Positions 45,809 to 55,188 of a DNA stretch of 64,000 bases are shown piece after piece. Location: the NCBI GenBank assembly GCA_902363735.1, contig CABJBA010000011.1, forward strand, positions 124,001-188,000, read 5' to 3'. The translations under genes were made by a program, and so were the position numbers. Positions within the stretch are counted from its first letter, which is position 1. Each line of letters opens with the position of its first letter. The notes under the pieces are model-generated. The model did no database searches. It had not been told where the DNA came from and worked only from the letters and a program-made list of their open reading frames with translations. Source of the DNA: Clostridiaceae bacterium (GTDB lineage: Bacteria; Bacillota; Clostridia; Lachnospirales; Lachnospiraceae).

Positions 45809-47086
45809 CTATACCAAATAATTCATAAGCATACCAGCCATGGCAAAATTCATCTGGGCGGTTCCATAGCGGCCCATAAATTGATAGGGGTCATATATGG
45901 AAAACTGATTGCTGTCTTCTGTCTCATAGTTGGTCAGGCTCTCGGGACTTGTCCCCATGGCCCCTGATGCTTTATTAAAGAGATTCTGAGCAACTCCATT
46001 GGAACCAGATATCAGGTCCTTGGTAAGCTTCGGCTCTTCCTTTAAGGACTTGCTCAGCTTCTCTGTATCCAGTTTCAGGGTTCCATCCTCATTTTGTAAA
46101 ATCCCCAACCGTTTTAAGACACTGTCTGAACCCAGATTTGATCCAAGCCGTTCCAGTTGTTCCGATACTCCGGACCCTCGGTCAACATTCTTTTCAAGAA
46201 ATTTCACCGCACTGTTGTAGCTGTCAACCATCTCTGACATGCTCTTTACAATCTTACCTGTATCGGCCTGAAGACTGACATCTGTCTTTCCCGTATCCTT
46301 CAGCTTTGCAGATATGCGGCCTGTATCCAGGGATATATCATTTGTCTGGGAAGTATAGCTGCGGGTTGCATTCCGCTCCGTAACTGAATACTGTGCATTC
46401 TGGGCCACCGTATCCGCATTTTGTGCACCTGACGCGGCTCCCATAGTTCCTGATACCGTAAATCCATGATCCGTTCCTGTGGACTTGCTTTGAAGCTTAA
46501 GGGCTACCACCCCTTTTTCCTCAGCCAGTTCTGCGGTAACACCGCTGTTTCCAGCATTGATCTGCCTGGCCGCTTCTTCAAGCATCTCCTTGTTGGTCCT
46601 TGCCTTGCCGTCAGTCTTTGAGACACTTACTTTAACTGACTGGGAACTTTCCTTCTGGCTAATGGTAAAATCCATATCCGTAACTGCCTGGTCCAATGCC
46701 TTTCGTTCATCGCTTGTATTGGTTTGGGCTTTTGCCACTGACTGCACGTCAAGAGATATCTCCTTGGAAATTCTGGACGAATATTTTAAAGCCGCCTCTG
46801 CCACTGCTGTGTCTGAACTGACAGCAGCCATCTTGTTGGCAGCACTTCCTGAGTTTGCACTCCGAAGTGAATTGGCTGAACTCATCACGTCCGTCATTGC
46901 TGAGCTGTAAGACTTTATAAACTCCAGTCCGCCGTTATTGTAATAGGAACTTACTTTGGAAACGGGCTTTACTGCCTGAAGGCTTTGCTGATATCTGGGG
47001 TTCTTTTCCAAAGCCCTTTCAAGGCGCATCTGGCTGATATTCTGGGAATAATTATAATTACCGGAACCTACTCTGCCAATTGCCAT
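45809..47086 (-). CDS. FliD-like flagellar cap/hook-associated protein, orphan
   Basis: 425 residues without any cysteine. Helical N-terminal part, flagellin-hook-IN-like segment (KARTNKEMLEEAARQINAGNSGVTAELAEEKGVVALKLQSKSTGTDHGFTV, about 155-215), then the FliD C-terminal pattern (SLQADTGKIVKSMSEMVDSYNSAVKFLEKN, LKRLGILQNEDGTLKLD). No signal peptide, as for proteins exported by the flagellar type III system. No flagellar genes are adjacent and the promoter looks sigma-A, so it may be a stand-alone relative. Confidence 0.6.
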   Translation of the reverse strand: MAIGRVGSGNYNYSQNISQMRLERALEKNPRYQQSLQAVKPVSKVSSYYNNGGLEFIKSYSSAMTDVMSSANSLRSANSGSAANKMAAVSSDTAVAEAALKYSSRISKEISLDVQSVAKAQTNTSDERKALDQAVTDMDFTISQKESSQSVKVSVSKTDGKARTNKEMLEEAARQINAGNSGVTAELAEEKGVVALKLQSKSTGTDHGFTVSGTMGAASGAQNADTVAQNAQYSVTERNATRSYTSQTNDISLDTGRISAKLKDTGKTDVSLQADTGKIVKSMSEMVDSYNSAVKFLEKNVDRGSGVSEQLERLGSNLGSDSVLKRLGILQNEDGTLKLDTEKLSKSLKEEPKLTKDLISGSNGVAQNLFNKASGAMGTSPESLTNYETEDSNQFSIYDPYQFMGRYGTAQMNFAMAGMLMNYLV

Positions 47087-47184
47087 TTTTTCATCTCCTT
47101 TCCCGCAAAGCAGACGCTTTCCATCCGCTCTGTAAACGTATTTTTAAATCTGATTATCTTTTGTCTTCGATTATAGTCATCTTC

Positions 47185-47213
47185 ATTATAATATAAGCGC
47201 CCTTCCGCCACAA
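47185..47213 (-). promoter_or_regulatory. Promoter of the FliD-like gene
   Basis: Minus strand TTGTGG (47208-47213), 17-base spacer, TATAAT (47185-47190). No sigma-D motif is visible in the 153-base gap. Confidence 0.45.
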
Positions 47214-47239
47214 TACCCCAAGGAAATTATTTCCATATT

Positions 47240-47860
47240 TTATCTTCTGTCCATCATCTTGCAAAATATAATTCCTACAATAGTAGAAATCATGGTGGCC
47301 GCCAGGGCAGGCCCTACTACTGCCGTAGGATTTGGGCTGCCGTACTGGCTTCTGTAGGCAATCATAGTGACCGGAATTAACTGGAGAGAGGAGATATTGA
47401 TAATGAGGAAGGTGCACATTTCATTGCTTGCCGTTCCTTCCGGAACTGCTATTCCTTTAGAGGCCCCTTTAGAATCATCTTCCCGCCGCTTTTTCTCCAG
47501 TTCCTTTAAAGACTCCATTGCTTTAAGTCCTGCCGGAGTAGCCGCCCAGCCAAGTCCTAAAATATTTGCAATAATGTTGGTAGAAATATACTCCAAAGAC
47601 GGATGGTCTCCCGGAATACCGGGGAATAGGAATTTAAGAATTGGTCCCATTTTCTGAGACATCTTCTCAATGAGACCTGACTTTTGACCAATCTCCATAA
47701 TTCCCGTCCAGAAGGACATAATTCCCAGCATGGTGATACACAGCATAACCGCTTCCTTTGCAGAATTTATAGCACCATCTGTCACTGCGTTTAAATTTCC
47801 ATGGAAAGCTCCCCAAAGAACTCCCGCCAGCATCATAAAGGCCCAGATAATATTTAGCAT
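47240..47860 (-). CDS. spmA: Spore maturation protein A (nucleoside-recognition membrane protein)
   Basis: 206 residues, about five membrane helices with the Gate domain pattern (GIMSFWTGIMEIGQKSGLIEKMSQKMGP, ANILGLGWAATPAGLKAM, NEMCTFLIINISSLQLIPVTMIAYR). In Bacillus SpmA works with SpmB in spore core dehydration. The usual partner spmB is not next to it: the FliD-like gene follows instead. AGGAAGACC before the ATG. Confidence 0.88.
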   Translation of the reverse strand: MLNIIWAFMMLAGVLWGAFHGNLNAVTDGAINSAKEAVMLCITMLGIMSFWTGIMEIGQKSGLIEKMSQKMGPILKFLFPGIPGDHPSLEYISTNIIANILGLGWAATPAGLKAMESLKELEKKRREDDSKGASKGIAVPEGTASNEMCTFLIINISSLQLIPVTMIAYRSQYGSPNPTAVVGPALAATMISTIVGIIFCKMMDRR

Positions 47861-47939
47861 GGTCTTCCTGCTTCCAGCTTCTTTGATTTATCTTATTCCT
47901 GTTTTAAGTTTGTTATGAATTCTCATGGGATGAAAAAAG

Positions 47940-47965
47940 AAGACGCCTCTGGCTTAAGGCGCCTT
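47940..47965 (-). terminator. Terminator of the fatty acid operon
   Basis: AAGGCGCCT/AGGCGTCTT stem with one G-U pair and a short loop, followed by CTTTTTTC on the minus strand, directly after the nitronate monooxygenase-like gene. Confidence 0.8.
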
Positions 47966-47971
47966 CCCATA

Positions 47972-49093
47972 TCATGATTCTCCAACCAAATCCTTCATAA
48001 CTTCTTCTACGGTTTCAATCCGCTGGGCCTTATATGCATTACTTCCGCAGAATATAAGACCATCTTCAATCCGCCCCTCTGCAGAGTCTACCAAAGCCTT
48101 TGTAATGCAGTAAGGAATGGTCTGCCTGTCGCACTTTTCCAGGCACTGATAGCAATGCTCCAGGCGGAAGGGAATATTCCCAACGCCCTCTAAAAACCTG
48201 TTTTTAATGGCCCTTCCAGGCATTCCAACCGGACTTTTTGTAATGACAATGTCCTCTTTCTTTGCGTTGATATAGGCCTGTTTATACTCTTCCGGTGCAT
48301 CACACTCTACTGTGGTCACAAACCTGGTGGCTACCTGAACCCCGTCAGCTCCCAGGGATATCTGGTGAAGAACATCCTCATGGGAATAGATTCCTCCAGC
48401 GGTCACCACCGGAATCACCTTGTTATATTTATCTCCATATTCCTTTACCAGACGTACGATGCCTCTTACCTCTTCATCATAATCTGCCTGCTTATAAGTA
48501 TGCTCCACGTCATCTGTATCCACCCCAAGTTCAGCTAAATCTCCTTTGGAAAATCCCAGATGGCCTCCAGCCAGAGGGCCCTCTATCACCACCAAATCAG
48601 GAGCCTGATGGTATTTCCTGTCCCACATCTTACAGATGACCATGGCCGACTTAACAGTTGACACAATGGGGGCGATCTTGGTTTTAATTTTTATTCCAGC
48701 CTCTTCTGCTGCCTCAGCCACATATTCCGGCAGGCTTACAGGAAGCCCTGCTCCGGAAATAATCAAATCTGCCCCGGCTTTTACAGCCTTTTTCACATAA
48801 CTGGCATAATTTTTGGTGGCAACCATAATATTAAAGCCGATAATTCCCTCCGGTGCAATCTCCCTGGCCTTTTTCAATTCCGTACCGATGGCCCGCAAAT
48901 TTGCCTCTAAAGGATTGGCCAAAAAGTCAGGCTCCCGAAAACCGATCTGAGCTGTGGAAATGATTCCCACTCCCCCGGCCTTTGCAACCGCACCTGCCAG
49001 AGAAGAAAGGCTGATTCCAACTCCCATGCCTCCTTGAATTACCGGATTCTTTGCTGCCAAATCTCCTATTACCAATGGTTTTAATCTTCCCAT
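47972..49093 (-). CDS. Nitronate monooxygenase-like FMN protein
   Basis: 373 residues. TIM-barrel FMN protein of the NMO/FabK superfamily: NPVIQGGMGVGIS, IGFNIMVA, VIEGPLAGGHLGF, TAGGI, GADGVQVATRFVTT, and a C-terminal Cys-rich stretch (EHCYQCLEKCDRQTIPYC). In the fatty acid operon it could protect against nitronates or act as a second FabK-like reductase; the extra cysteines differ from FabK. Its ATG overlaps the accDA stop (TAATG). Confidence 0.8.
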   Translation of the reverse strand: MGRLKPLVIGDLAAKNPVIQGGMGVGISLSSLAGAVAKAGGVGIISTAQIGFREPDFLANPLEANLRAIGTELKKAREIAPEGIIGFNIMVATKNYASYVKKAVKAGADLIISGAGLPVSLPEYVAEAAEEAGIKIKTKIAPIVSTVKSAMVICKMWDRKYHQAPDLVVIEGPLAGGHLGFSKGDLAELGVDTDDVEHTYKQADYDEEVRGIVRLVKEYGDKYNKVIPVVTAGGIYSHEDVLHQISLGADGVQVATRFVTTVECDAPEEYKQAYINAKKEDIVITKSPVGMPGRAIKNRFLEGVGNIPFRLEHCYQCLEKCDRQTIPYCITKALVDSAEGRIEDGLIFCGSNAYKAQRIETVEEVMKDLVGES

Positions 49094-50817
49094 TACATTC
49101 TCCTAAATCTTTCATATCTTTGATTTGCAAGTTCTTCCTTTGTCATGGCAAGGTATGTGTTAAAAAATTCTGTCATGGCCTTATCCATTTCTTCTGCAAT
49201 TCCAGGAACTGTCTCTTCACTGGCAGGCTCTTGCTCGGAAATAACCCGTTCAATCAGCCCCAGCTCCATCAAATCCCTGGCTGTAATCTTCATGACTCTG
49301 GCTGCATCATTTGCCTTTTTGCTGTCCTTGTAAAGAATGGAGGCAAAACCTTCGGGAGAAAGAATGGAATAAATGGAATTTTCCATCATCCAGACTTCAT
49401 TTCCCACTGCCATGGCAAGAGCGCCCCCGCTTCCTCCCTCTCCAATTACCATGGAAAGCACCGGAACGGTCAAATCTGCCATTTCAAACAAATTCCTGGC
49501 TATAGCCTCACCCTGGCCCCGCTCCTCTGCCTCCAGGCCGCAGAACGCACCTGGAGTATCCACAAAGCAAACAATAGGGCGGCCAAAGCACTCTGCCTGT
49601 TTCATCAGACGCAGGGCCTTCCGGTATCCGTCAGGGGATGGCATTCCGAAATTCCGCTTAATATTATCCTTTGTGTTCTTTCCTTTTTCCTGTCCAATGA
49701 CGGTAACCGGCATCCCATGGAAAGACGCGATTCCACCCACAATAGCCCCGTCATCTTTAAAATAACGGTCACCTGCGAACTCCATGAAATCGTCAAAAAC
49801 AGCACGGATATAATCCGATGCGACAGGACGGCCTCCGCTTCTGGACAGTAAAACAGTATCCCAGGCGCTTCTCTTGCTCTTTTTCAAATGAGAATTTTTC
49901 TTTTTTCCACTTTCATGCTCTGTTTTTGCCTCATCATCCACATGATACTCCATTTTAGCCTGTGGATTGTGGAGATGTAAGATAGAAGATAAAGTTTCCT
50001 TCATCTCTTCCCTTGGCACGATTTTATCGATGAAACCATGTTCCAGCAAAAACTCCGCTCTCTGGAACCCTTCCGGAAGCTTCTGCCCAATGGTCTGCTC
50101 AATGACCCGGGGGCCTGCAAATCCAATTAAGGCTCCAGGCTCCGCCAGAATAATATCCCCAAGCATAGCAAAGCTGGCTGTCACCCCTCCTGTAGTTGGG
50201 TCTGTTAAAACACTGACATAAAGTTGACCTGCATCATGGTGGCGCTTCAAGGCCGCAGAGGTCTTAGCCATCTGCATCAGAGATACAATTCCTTCCTGCA
50301 TCCTGGCCCCGCCGGAACAGGCAAAGAGAATGACAGGAAGCTTTTCCTCTGTGGCTTTTTCCACTGCTCTTACAATCTTCTCTCCCATCACACGACCCAT
50401 GCTGCTCATAATAAAACGAGCGTCACAGACTCCTATGACGGCTTTCTGACCGTTTATCTCACATGTGCCCGTAACAATAGCTTCAGAAAGCCCGGTCTTT
50501 TCCTGGGCGGCTTCCACCTTCTTATCATAGCCCGGAAAATCCAGGGGATTGGCAAATTCCATTTCCTTATCCCACTCTTTAAAGGTTCCTTCATCTGCAG
50601 TCATCTCAATCCTGCGGTAAGCATGAATCCGGAAATACCCCTTGCACTTGGGACAGATAAAATGATTGTTCTTTACATCCTCTGCATAAATGGGCTGGCA
50701 GCATTTATTGCATTTTTTCCACATCCCGGCGGGAATATTAGGTTCCTCTGCCTTCTCCGAAGTCTTATATTTGCTGTCTATCAGTGTGTAAGTCTTCTTA
50801 AACATGGTTTTTAACAT
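49093..50817 (-). CDS. accDA: Acetyl-CoA carboxylase carboxyltransferase, fused beta and alpha subunits
   Basis: 574 residues. N-terminal AccD part with zinc ribbon C36-x2-C39 / C55-x2-C58 and the crotonase-like core ([23 protein letters not shown]), a Lys-rich linker (about 295-322), then the AccA core ([46 protein letters not shown]). Transfers carboxyl from carboxybiotin to acetyl-CoA, giving malonyl-CoA. The alpha part lacks the usual N-terminal helices. Most bacteria encode the two as separate genes. Confidence 0.93.
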   Translation of the reverse strand: MLKTMFKKTYTLIDSKYKTSEKAEEPNIPAGMWKKCNKCCQPIYAEDVKNNHFICPKCKGYFRIHAYRRIEMTADEGTFKEWDKEMEFANPLDFPGYDKKVEAAQEKTGLSEAIVTGTCEINGQKAVIGVCDARFIMSSMGRVMGEKIVRAVEKATEEKLPVILFACSGGARMQEGIVSLMQMAKTSAALKRHHDAGQLYVSVLTDPTTGGVTASFAMLGDIILAEPGALIGFAGPRVIEQTIGQKLPEGFQRAEFLLEHGFIDKIVPREEMKETLSSILHLHNPQAKMEYHVDDEAKTEHESGKKKNSHLKKSKRSAWDTVLLSRSGGRPVASDYIRAVFDDFMEFAGDRYFKDDGAIVGGIASFHGMPVTVIGQEKGKNTKDNIKRNFGMPSPDGYRKALRLMKQAECFGRPIVCFVDTPGAFCGLEAEERGQGEAIARNLFEMADLTVPVLSMVIGEGGSGGALAMAVGNEVWMMENSIYSILSPEGFASILYKDSKKANDAARVMKITARDLMELGLIERVISEQEPASEETVPGIAEEMDKAMTEFFNTYLAMTKEELANQRYERFRRM

Positions 50818-50838
50818 AAGATACGCTCCTTTGCCTGG

Positions 50839-52191
50839 TTACCGCACATAATCCGGGAAAAATTTAGGGATAAAATCTGTATCCACATCACCGTCCCGGT
50901 AAGCCTCATGACTTAAGATTTCAAACTGAAAATCCACGTTGGTTTCAATTCCCTCTATGATTAACTCTCCAAGAGCGCTTCTCATTTTTGCAATGGCTTC
51001 CTCCCGGTCTTTTCCATGGACGATCAGCTTCATCAGCATAGAATCATAATTGGCCGGAACCTTATACTCACTGTAAATATGAGTGTCAATGCGAACTCCA
51101 TTTCCTCCCGGCACATGAACATTGGTAATAAGACCGGGACTCGGAATAAAGTTTTTTTGTGGGTTTTCCGCATTGATTCTGCATTCTATGGCATGACCCT
51201 TAATGGAAACAGCCTTCTGGGAAACGCTTAAGGGCTCTCCTGCTGCAATCCGTATCTGTTCCTTAATTAAATCCAGACCTGTTACCATCTCAGTCACTGG
51301 ATGCTCCACCTGAATTCTGGTATTCATTTCCATAAAGTAAAAGTTCTTGTGCTTATCCAGAAGAAATTCAATGGTGCCTGCATTTTCATATCCTACAGCC
51401 TTTGCTGCCCGGACCGCAACCTGGCCCATTTTCTTTCTCAACTCCTCAGAAATGGCAACAGAGGGAGACTCCTCCAGCACCTTCTGATGGCGCCTTTGTA
51501 TGGAGCAGTCACGCTCTCCCAAATGAACCACATTTCCATGGCTGTCAGCCATAATCTGAAACTCAATATGCCTGGGTTTTTCAATGTATTTTTCAATATA
51601 CATCGTATCATCGGAAAATCCCTTTACCGATTCCATCTGGGCATTATTAAAGTTAGCGTCAAAATCTTCTAGTCCCCTTGAAATTCTCATACCCTTGCCG
51701 CCGCCGCCGGAAGATGCCTTAATCATAACAGGAAAGCCTGTCTTCACGGCCATTTCCCTGGCTTTCTCTACATGATGAACGGCTTCTTTACCGCCCGGAA
51801 CCACTGGAACCCCGGCTTCAATCATGGTCTTTCTGGCTTCCGATTTATTTCCCATTTTGTTGATGATCTCTGCACTGGGACCGATAAAGGTAATGCTGCA
51901 CTTTTCACAAAGCTCAGCAAATCTGGCATTTTCCGAAAGAAAACCAAATCCCGGATGAATGGCATCGGCCTTCATGGCAACCGTGGCCGTAAGAATCCGC
52001 TCCATATTCAAATAGCTCTGGGTAGAGGCCGCAGGCCCGATACAGATAGCCTCATCAGCCAGCAAGGTATGAAGACTGTCTCTGTCCGCTTCTGAATATA
52101 CAGCAACGGTTTTGATTCCCATTTCCCTGCAAGCTCTGATAATACGCACCGCAATCTCCCCGCGGTTGGCAATTAAAATCTTATCAAACAT
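50839..52191 (-). CDS. accC: Acetyl-CoA carboxylase biotin carboxylase subunit
   Basis: 450 residues. ATP-grasp enzyme: KILIANRGEIAVRIIRACRE at the start, SSGGGGKGMR glycine loop, ERDCSIQRRHQKV, FYFMEMNTRIQVEHPVTE. Carboxylates biotin on AccB with bicarbonate and ATP. Of three close ATGs, 52191 has AGGGG at proper distance. Confidence 0.96.
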   Translation of the reverse strand: MFDKILIANRGEIAVRIIRACREMGIKTVAVYSEADRDSLHTLLADEAICIGPAASTQSYLNMERILTATVAMKADAIHPGFGFLSENARFAELCEKCSITFIGPSAEIINKMGNKSEARKTMIEAGVPVVPGGKEAVHHVEKAREMAVKTGFPVMIKASSGGGGKGMRISRGLEDFDANFNNAQMESVKGFSDDTMYIEKYIEKPRHIEFQIMADSHGNVVHLGERDCSIQRRHQKVLEESPSVAISEELRKKMGQVAVRAAKAVGYENAGTIEFLLDKHKNFYFMEMNTRIQVEHPVTEMVTGLDLIKEQIRIAAGEPLSVSQKAVSIKGHAIECRINAENPQKNFIPSPGLITNVHVPGGNGVRIDTHIYSEYKVPANYDSMLMKLIVHGKDREEAIAKMRSALGELIIEGIETNVDFQFEILSHEAYRDGDVDTDFIPKFFPDYVR

Positions 52192-52201
52192 AGACATTCC
52201 C

Positions 52202-52624
52202 CTATCCAATCATAAATGTCAGCTCTGCACTGGCAGCAAGCTTGCCATCTACAGTTGCCATGGCTTTTCCTACTCCCACCGGCCCTTTGCGCTTTATAAT
52301 CTCACATTCCAGCTTTAATTTATCTCCCGGAATAACCTTTTTTTTGAACTTGGCGTTGTTGATTCCCCCAAAATAAGCTACTTTCCCCTTATTTTCCTCC
52401 AGGCTCAGCATTGACACAGCCCCTACCTGAGCCAGCGCCTCCAATATAAGGACGCCCGGCATCACTGGCTCCTGGGGGAAATGTCCCCTAAAAAAAGATT
52501 CATCATAAGTCACACATTTATATCCGGTTGCCTTAACCCCCGGTTCAAATTCCTCAATATAATCCACCAGTAAAAATGGATGTCTGTGAGGGATAATTTC
52601 CTGAATTTCCTTAATACCTAACAT
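52202..52624 (-). CDS. fabZ: 3-hydroxyacyl-ACP dehydratase
   Basis: 140 residues, hot-dog fold. [11 protein letters not shown] (11-21), [20 protein letters not shown] (47-66) with active-site H48 and E62. Dehydrates beta-hydroxyacyl-ACP. No fabA/fabM or fabN is present here. AGGAGG before the ATG. Confidence 0.96.
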   Translation of the reverse strand: MLGIKEIQEIIPHRHPFLLVDYIEEFEPGVKATGYKCVTYDESFFRGHFPQEPVMPGVLILEALAQVGAVSMLSLEENKGKVAYFGGINNAKFKKKVIPGDKLKLECEIIKRKGPVGVGKAMATVDGKLAASAELTFMIG

Positions 52625-52668
52625 TACACGTCCTCCTTATTATTTCCTGCTGCAAAGTATTTGATTTG

Positions 52669-52701
52669 AAAAGAGAGGCCCAGCCTCTGGACCTCTCTTT
52701 T
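52669..52701 (-). terminator. Intra-operon hairpin between accB and fabZ
   Basis: AAAAGAGAGG-n-CCAG/CTGG-n-CCTCTCTTTT: 10+4 bp stem, 3-base loop, with TTTT at the foot of the stem. It may attenuate transcription into fabZ and the acc genes, or protect mRNA ends. Confidence 0.6.
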
Positions 52702-52704
52702 GAT

Positions 52705-53169
52705 TTACCGGATACGGAACAGAGGCTGACCGTACTCCACCACGTCTTCATTTCCTGCCAGAATGGCTTCCACCACACCATCGTATTCGCATTCAATCTC
52801 ATTCATCAACTTCATGGCTTCGATAATTCCCAGAACCTGACCCTTTTTCACCGTATCACCTACCTTGACAAAAGGCTCGCTGTCAGGGGAGGATGAATTG
52901 TAAAATGTTCCAACTAAGGGAGAATCCACAATCTTGTCAGTGGAAATCCCTTCCTCCTTTGCACCTCCGGACACATCCGCAGAAGCCGCCAAGGTGGGTT
53001 GTATAATATCACCTGCCTGTATCTCTCTAGCCACCGGCCCGGAGGACAGGGTAACAATCTCTTTTTCTTTTCTGATAGAAAGCTTTATATTTTCATCTTC
53101 CAATGTAAACCTGGTCAGGCCGTTTTCCGAAACAGCCTGCATCAGCCTGATAATATCATTGATCTCCAT
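52705..53169 (-). CDS. accB: Acetyl-CoA carboxylase biotin carboxyl carrier protein
   Basis: 154 residues. N-terminal dimer region, linker, and biotinyl domain with EAMKLMNE; biotinylated Lys is K120. ATG 53169 has GGGGG at seven bases; the longer frame to 53190 runs into fabF. Confidence 0.95.
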   Translation of the reverse strand: MEINDIIRLMQAVSENGLTRFTLEDENIKLSIRKEKEIVTLSSGPVAREIQAGDIIQPTLAASADVSGGAKEEGISTDKIVDSPLVGTFYNSSSPDSEPFVKVGDTVKKGQVLGIIEAMKLMNEIECEYDGVVEAILAGNEDVVEYGQPLFRIR

Positions 53170-53179
53170 AGAATGCCCC

Positions 53180-54418
53180 CTACTGTTCAAACTTCTTTAC
53201 AAGAATGCTGGCATTGTGTCCGCCAAATCCAAGAGAATTGCTGATGGCGTAGGTCACATTACTGGAAACGCCCTCTCCCTTGGTATAATTCAAATCACAT
53301 CCCTCTCCCTCTTCTGAAAGACCGGCAGTGGCGTGAACAAATCCATCTCCAATGGACTTGACACATGTGATGAACTCCACCCCTCCTGCAGCTCCTAACA
53401 GATGGCCTACCATGGATTTAGTAGAATTGATCTTCACTGCCCTGGCATGATCGCCCAAAGCGGTCTTAATTGCCATGGTTTCAAACAAATCATTATGATG
53501 GGTGCTGGTACCGTGAGCATTAATATAATCAATATCAGAGGGAGAAATTCCCGCATCCGCAATAGCATCTGTCATTGCTCTTGCTGCACCGCTTCCATCC
53601 TCTGCAGGGGAAGTAATGTGGTAAGCATCACAGGTCGCACCATAGCCCACAACCTCACCGTAAATAACCGCATTTCTGGCAAGAGCATGCTCCAGTTCTT
53701 CCACCACCACGATTCCAGCACCTTCTCCCATAACAAAACCGCTTCTGTCTTTGTCAAAGGGAATCGAGGAGCGAAGAGGATCAGCCGAAGTAGTAAGTGC
53801 TGTCAGGGAAGTAAATCCAGCCACGCCGAGAGGCGTAATACTGGCTTCCGCTCCTCCTGCTACCATCACATCCACCTCACCATACTGAATAGATCGGAAT
53901 GCTTCTCCAATAGAATGAGTTCCCGTAGCACAAGCTGTCACTACATTGATACATTTTCCTTTTAATCCAAACTGGATGCTCACATTTCCGGCAGCCATGT
54001 TGGAAATCATTAAGGGAACCAGAAGAGGATTAACCCGGCCAGGTCCTTTTTCCAGCAGCTTTGTATGCTCCCGCTCCATAACCTGAAGGCTACCGATTCC
54101 AGAACCTACGCTTACACCCACCCGGTAGGGATCTTCTTTTTCCACATCAATACCGGACATTTCTATGGCCTCTTTAGAAGCTGCCACTGCAAACTGCACG
54201 AACCGCTCCATTCTTTTAGCTGCCTTTGGGTCCATATAAGCCTTAGGATCAAAGTCCTTTACTTCAGCCGCCAGCTTTGCCTTATAATCCGTTGTATCAA
54301 ACTGGGTAATGGGGCCGATTCCCACCTTTTTCTCCTTTAAACCATTCCAAAAGCTATCTACATCATTGCCGATAGGAGTAATGGCTCCCATACCGGTTAC
54401 TACAACTCTTCTCTTCAT
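53180..54418 (-). CDS. fabF: 3-oxoacyl-ACP synthase II
   Basis: 412 residues. Thiolase-fold condensing enzyme with catalytic Cys in TACATGTHSIG, His in HGTSTHHND and His in KSMVGHLLGAAG. Elongates acyl-ACP with malonyl-ACP. Only elongating KAS in the operon. Confidence 0.96.
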   Translation of the reverse strand: MKRRVVVTGMGAITPIGNDVDSFWNGLKEKKVGIGPITQFDTTDYKAKLAAEVKDFDPKAYMDPKAAKRMERFVQFAVAASKEAIEMSGIDVEKEDPYRVGVSVGSGIGSLQVMEREHTKLLEKGPGRVNPLLVPLMISNMAAGNVSIQFGLKGKCINVVTACATGTHSIGEAFRSIQYGEVDVMVAGGAEASITPLGVAGFTSLTALTTSADPLRSSIPFDKDRSGFVMGEGAGIVVVEELEHALARNAVIYGEVVGYGATCDAYHITSPAEDGSGAARAMTDAIADAGISPSDIDYINAHGTSTHHNDLFETMAIKTALGDHARAVKINSTKSMVGHLLGAAGGVEFITCVKSIGDGFVHATAGLSEEGEGCDLNYTKGEGVSSNVTYAISNSLGFGGHNASILVKKFEQ

Positions 54419-54433
54419 ACCGTTCTCCTCTCC

Positions 54434-55174
54434 TTACATCGCCATGCCGCCGTCTATGCTGATTACCTGGCCAGTTATATATCCTGCCTCTTCCGATGCC
54501 AGAAATGCAACCATAGACGCAATATCATCTGCTTCTCCAAAACGCTTCATTGGGATCTGCTCCAGACTGGCAGCCTTTACCCCCTCCGATAAAACTTCAG
54601 TCATGGCCGTATTAATAAATCCAGGAGCCACAGCATTTACCGTAATTCCTCTGCTTGCAACCTCTCTGGCAAAAGACTTGGTGATTCCAATCACACCTGC
54701 CTTGGCTGCACAGTAATTGGCCTGGCCCGGATTCCCAAGAACTCCGGATACAGAGGAAATATTGATAATTCTTCCGCTCTTTTGCTTGATCATCTGGCGG
54801 GCCACATGCTTCATACAGTTGAATACGCCCTTTAAATTAGTGTTAATGACAGCATCAAAATCCGCTTCAGACATTTTCATCAAAAGATTATCTTTCGTAA
54901 TCCCCGCATTGTTAACCAGAATATCCAGTTTGCCATATTTTTTTATCACACCGTCTAAAAATACGCCTACACTCTCATATTCTCCCACATTACACTGAAT
55001 GGCTTCTGCTTTTCCCCCATTCTCCTCAATTTCCTTCACAACTTCCAAAGCCTGAGTATCAGAACCATTATAATTTATAACCACTGCAGCGCCCTGATCT
55101 GCCAGCTTTAAGGCAATTGCCTTGCCAATACCTCTGGATGCTCCTGTCACCACTGCTGTTTTGCCGTTTAACAT
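54434..55174 (-). CDS. fabG: 3-oxoacyl-ACP reductase
   Basis: 246 residues. Classical SDR: TGASRGIGKA, NNAG, Ser in NISSVSG, YCAAK. NADPH-dependent reduction of ketoacyl-ACP. GGAGGG before ATG 55174 fixes the start. Confidence 0.95.
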   Translation of the reverse strand: MLNGKTAVVTGASRGIGKAIALKLADQGAAVVINYNGSDTQALEVVKEIEENGGKAEAIQCNVGEYESVGVFLDGVIKKYGKLDILVNNAGITKDNLLMKMSEADFDAVINTNLKGVFNCMKHVARQMIKQKSGRIINISSVSGVLGNPGQANYCAAKAGVIGITKSFAREVASRGITVNAVAPGFINTAMTEVLSEGVKAASLEQIPMKRFGEADDIASMVAFLASEEAGYITGQVISIDGGMAM

Positions 55175-55188
55175 ACTTACTCCCTCCA

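Noticed and set aside
47154..47417. 87-codon minus-strand frame overlapping spmA
   Set aside because: It lies out of frame inside spmA and its promoter region; SpmA has the expected length and motifs.
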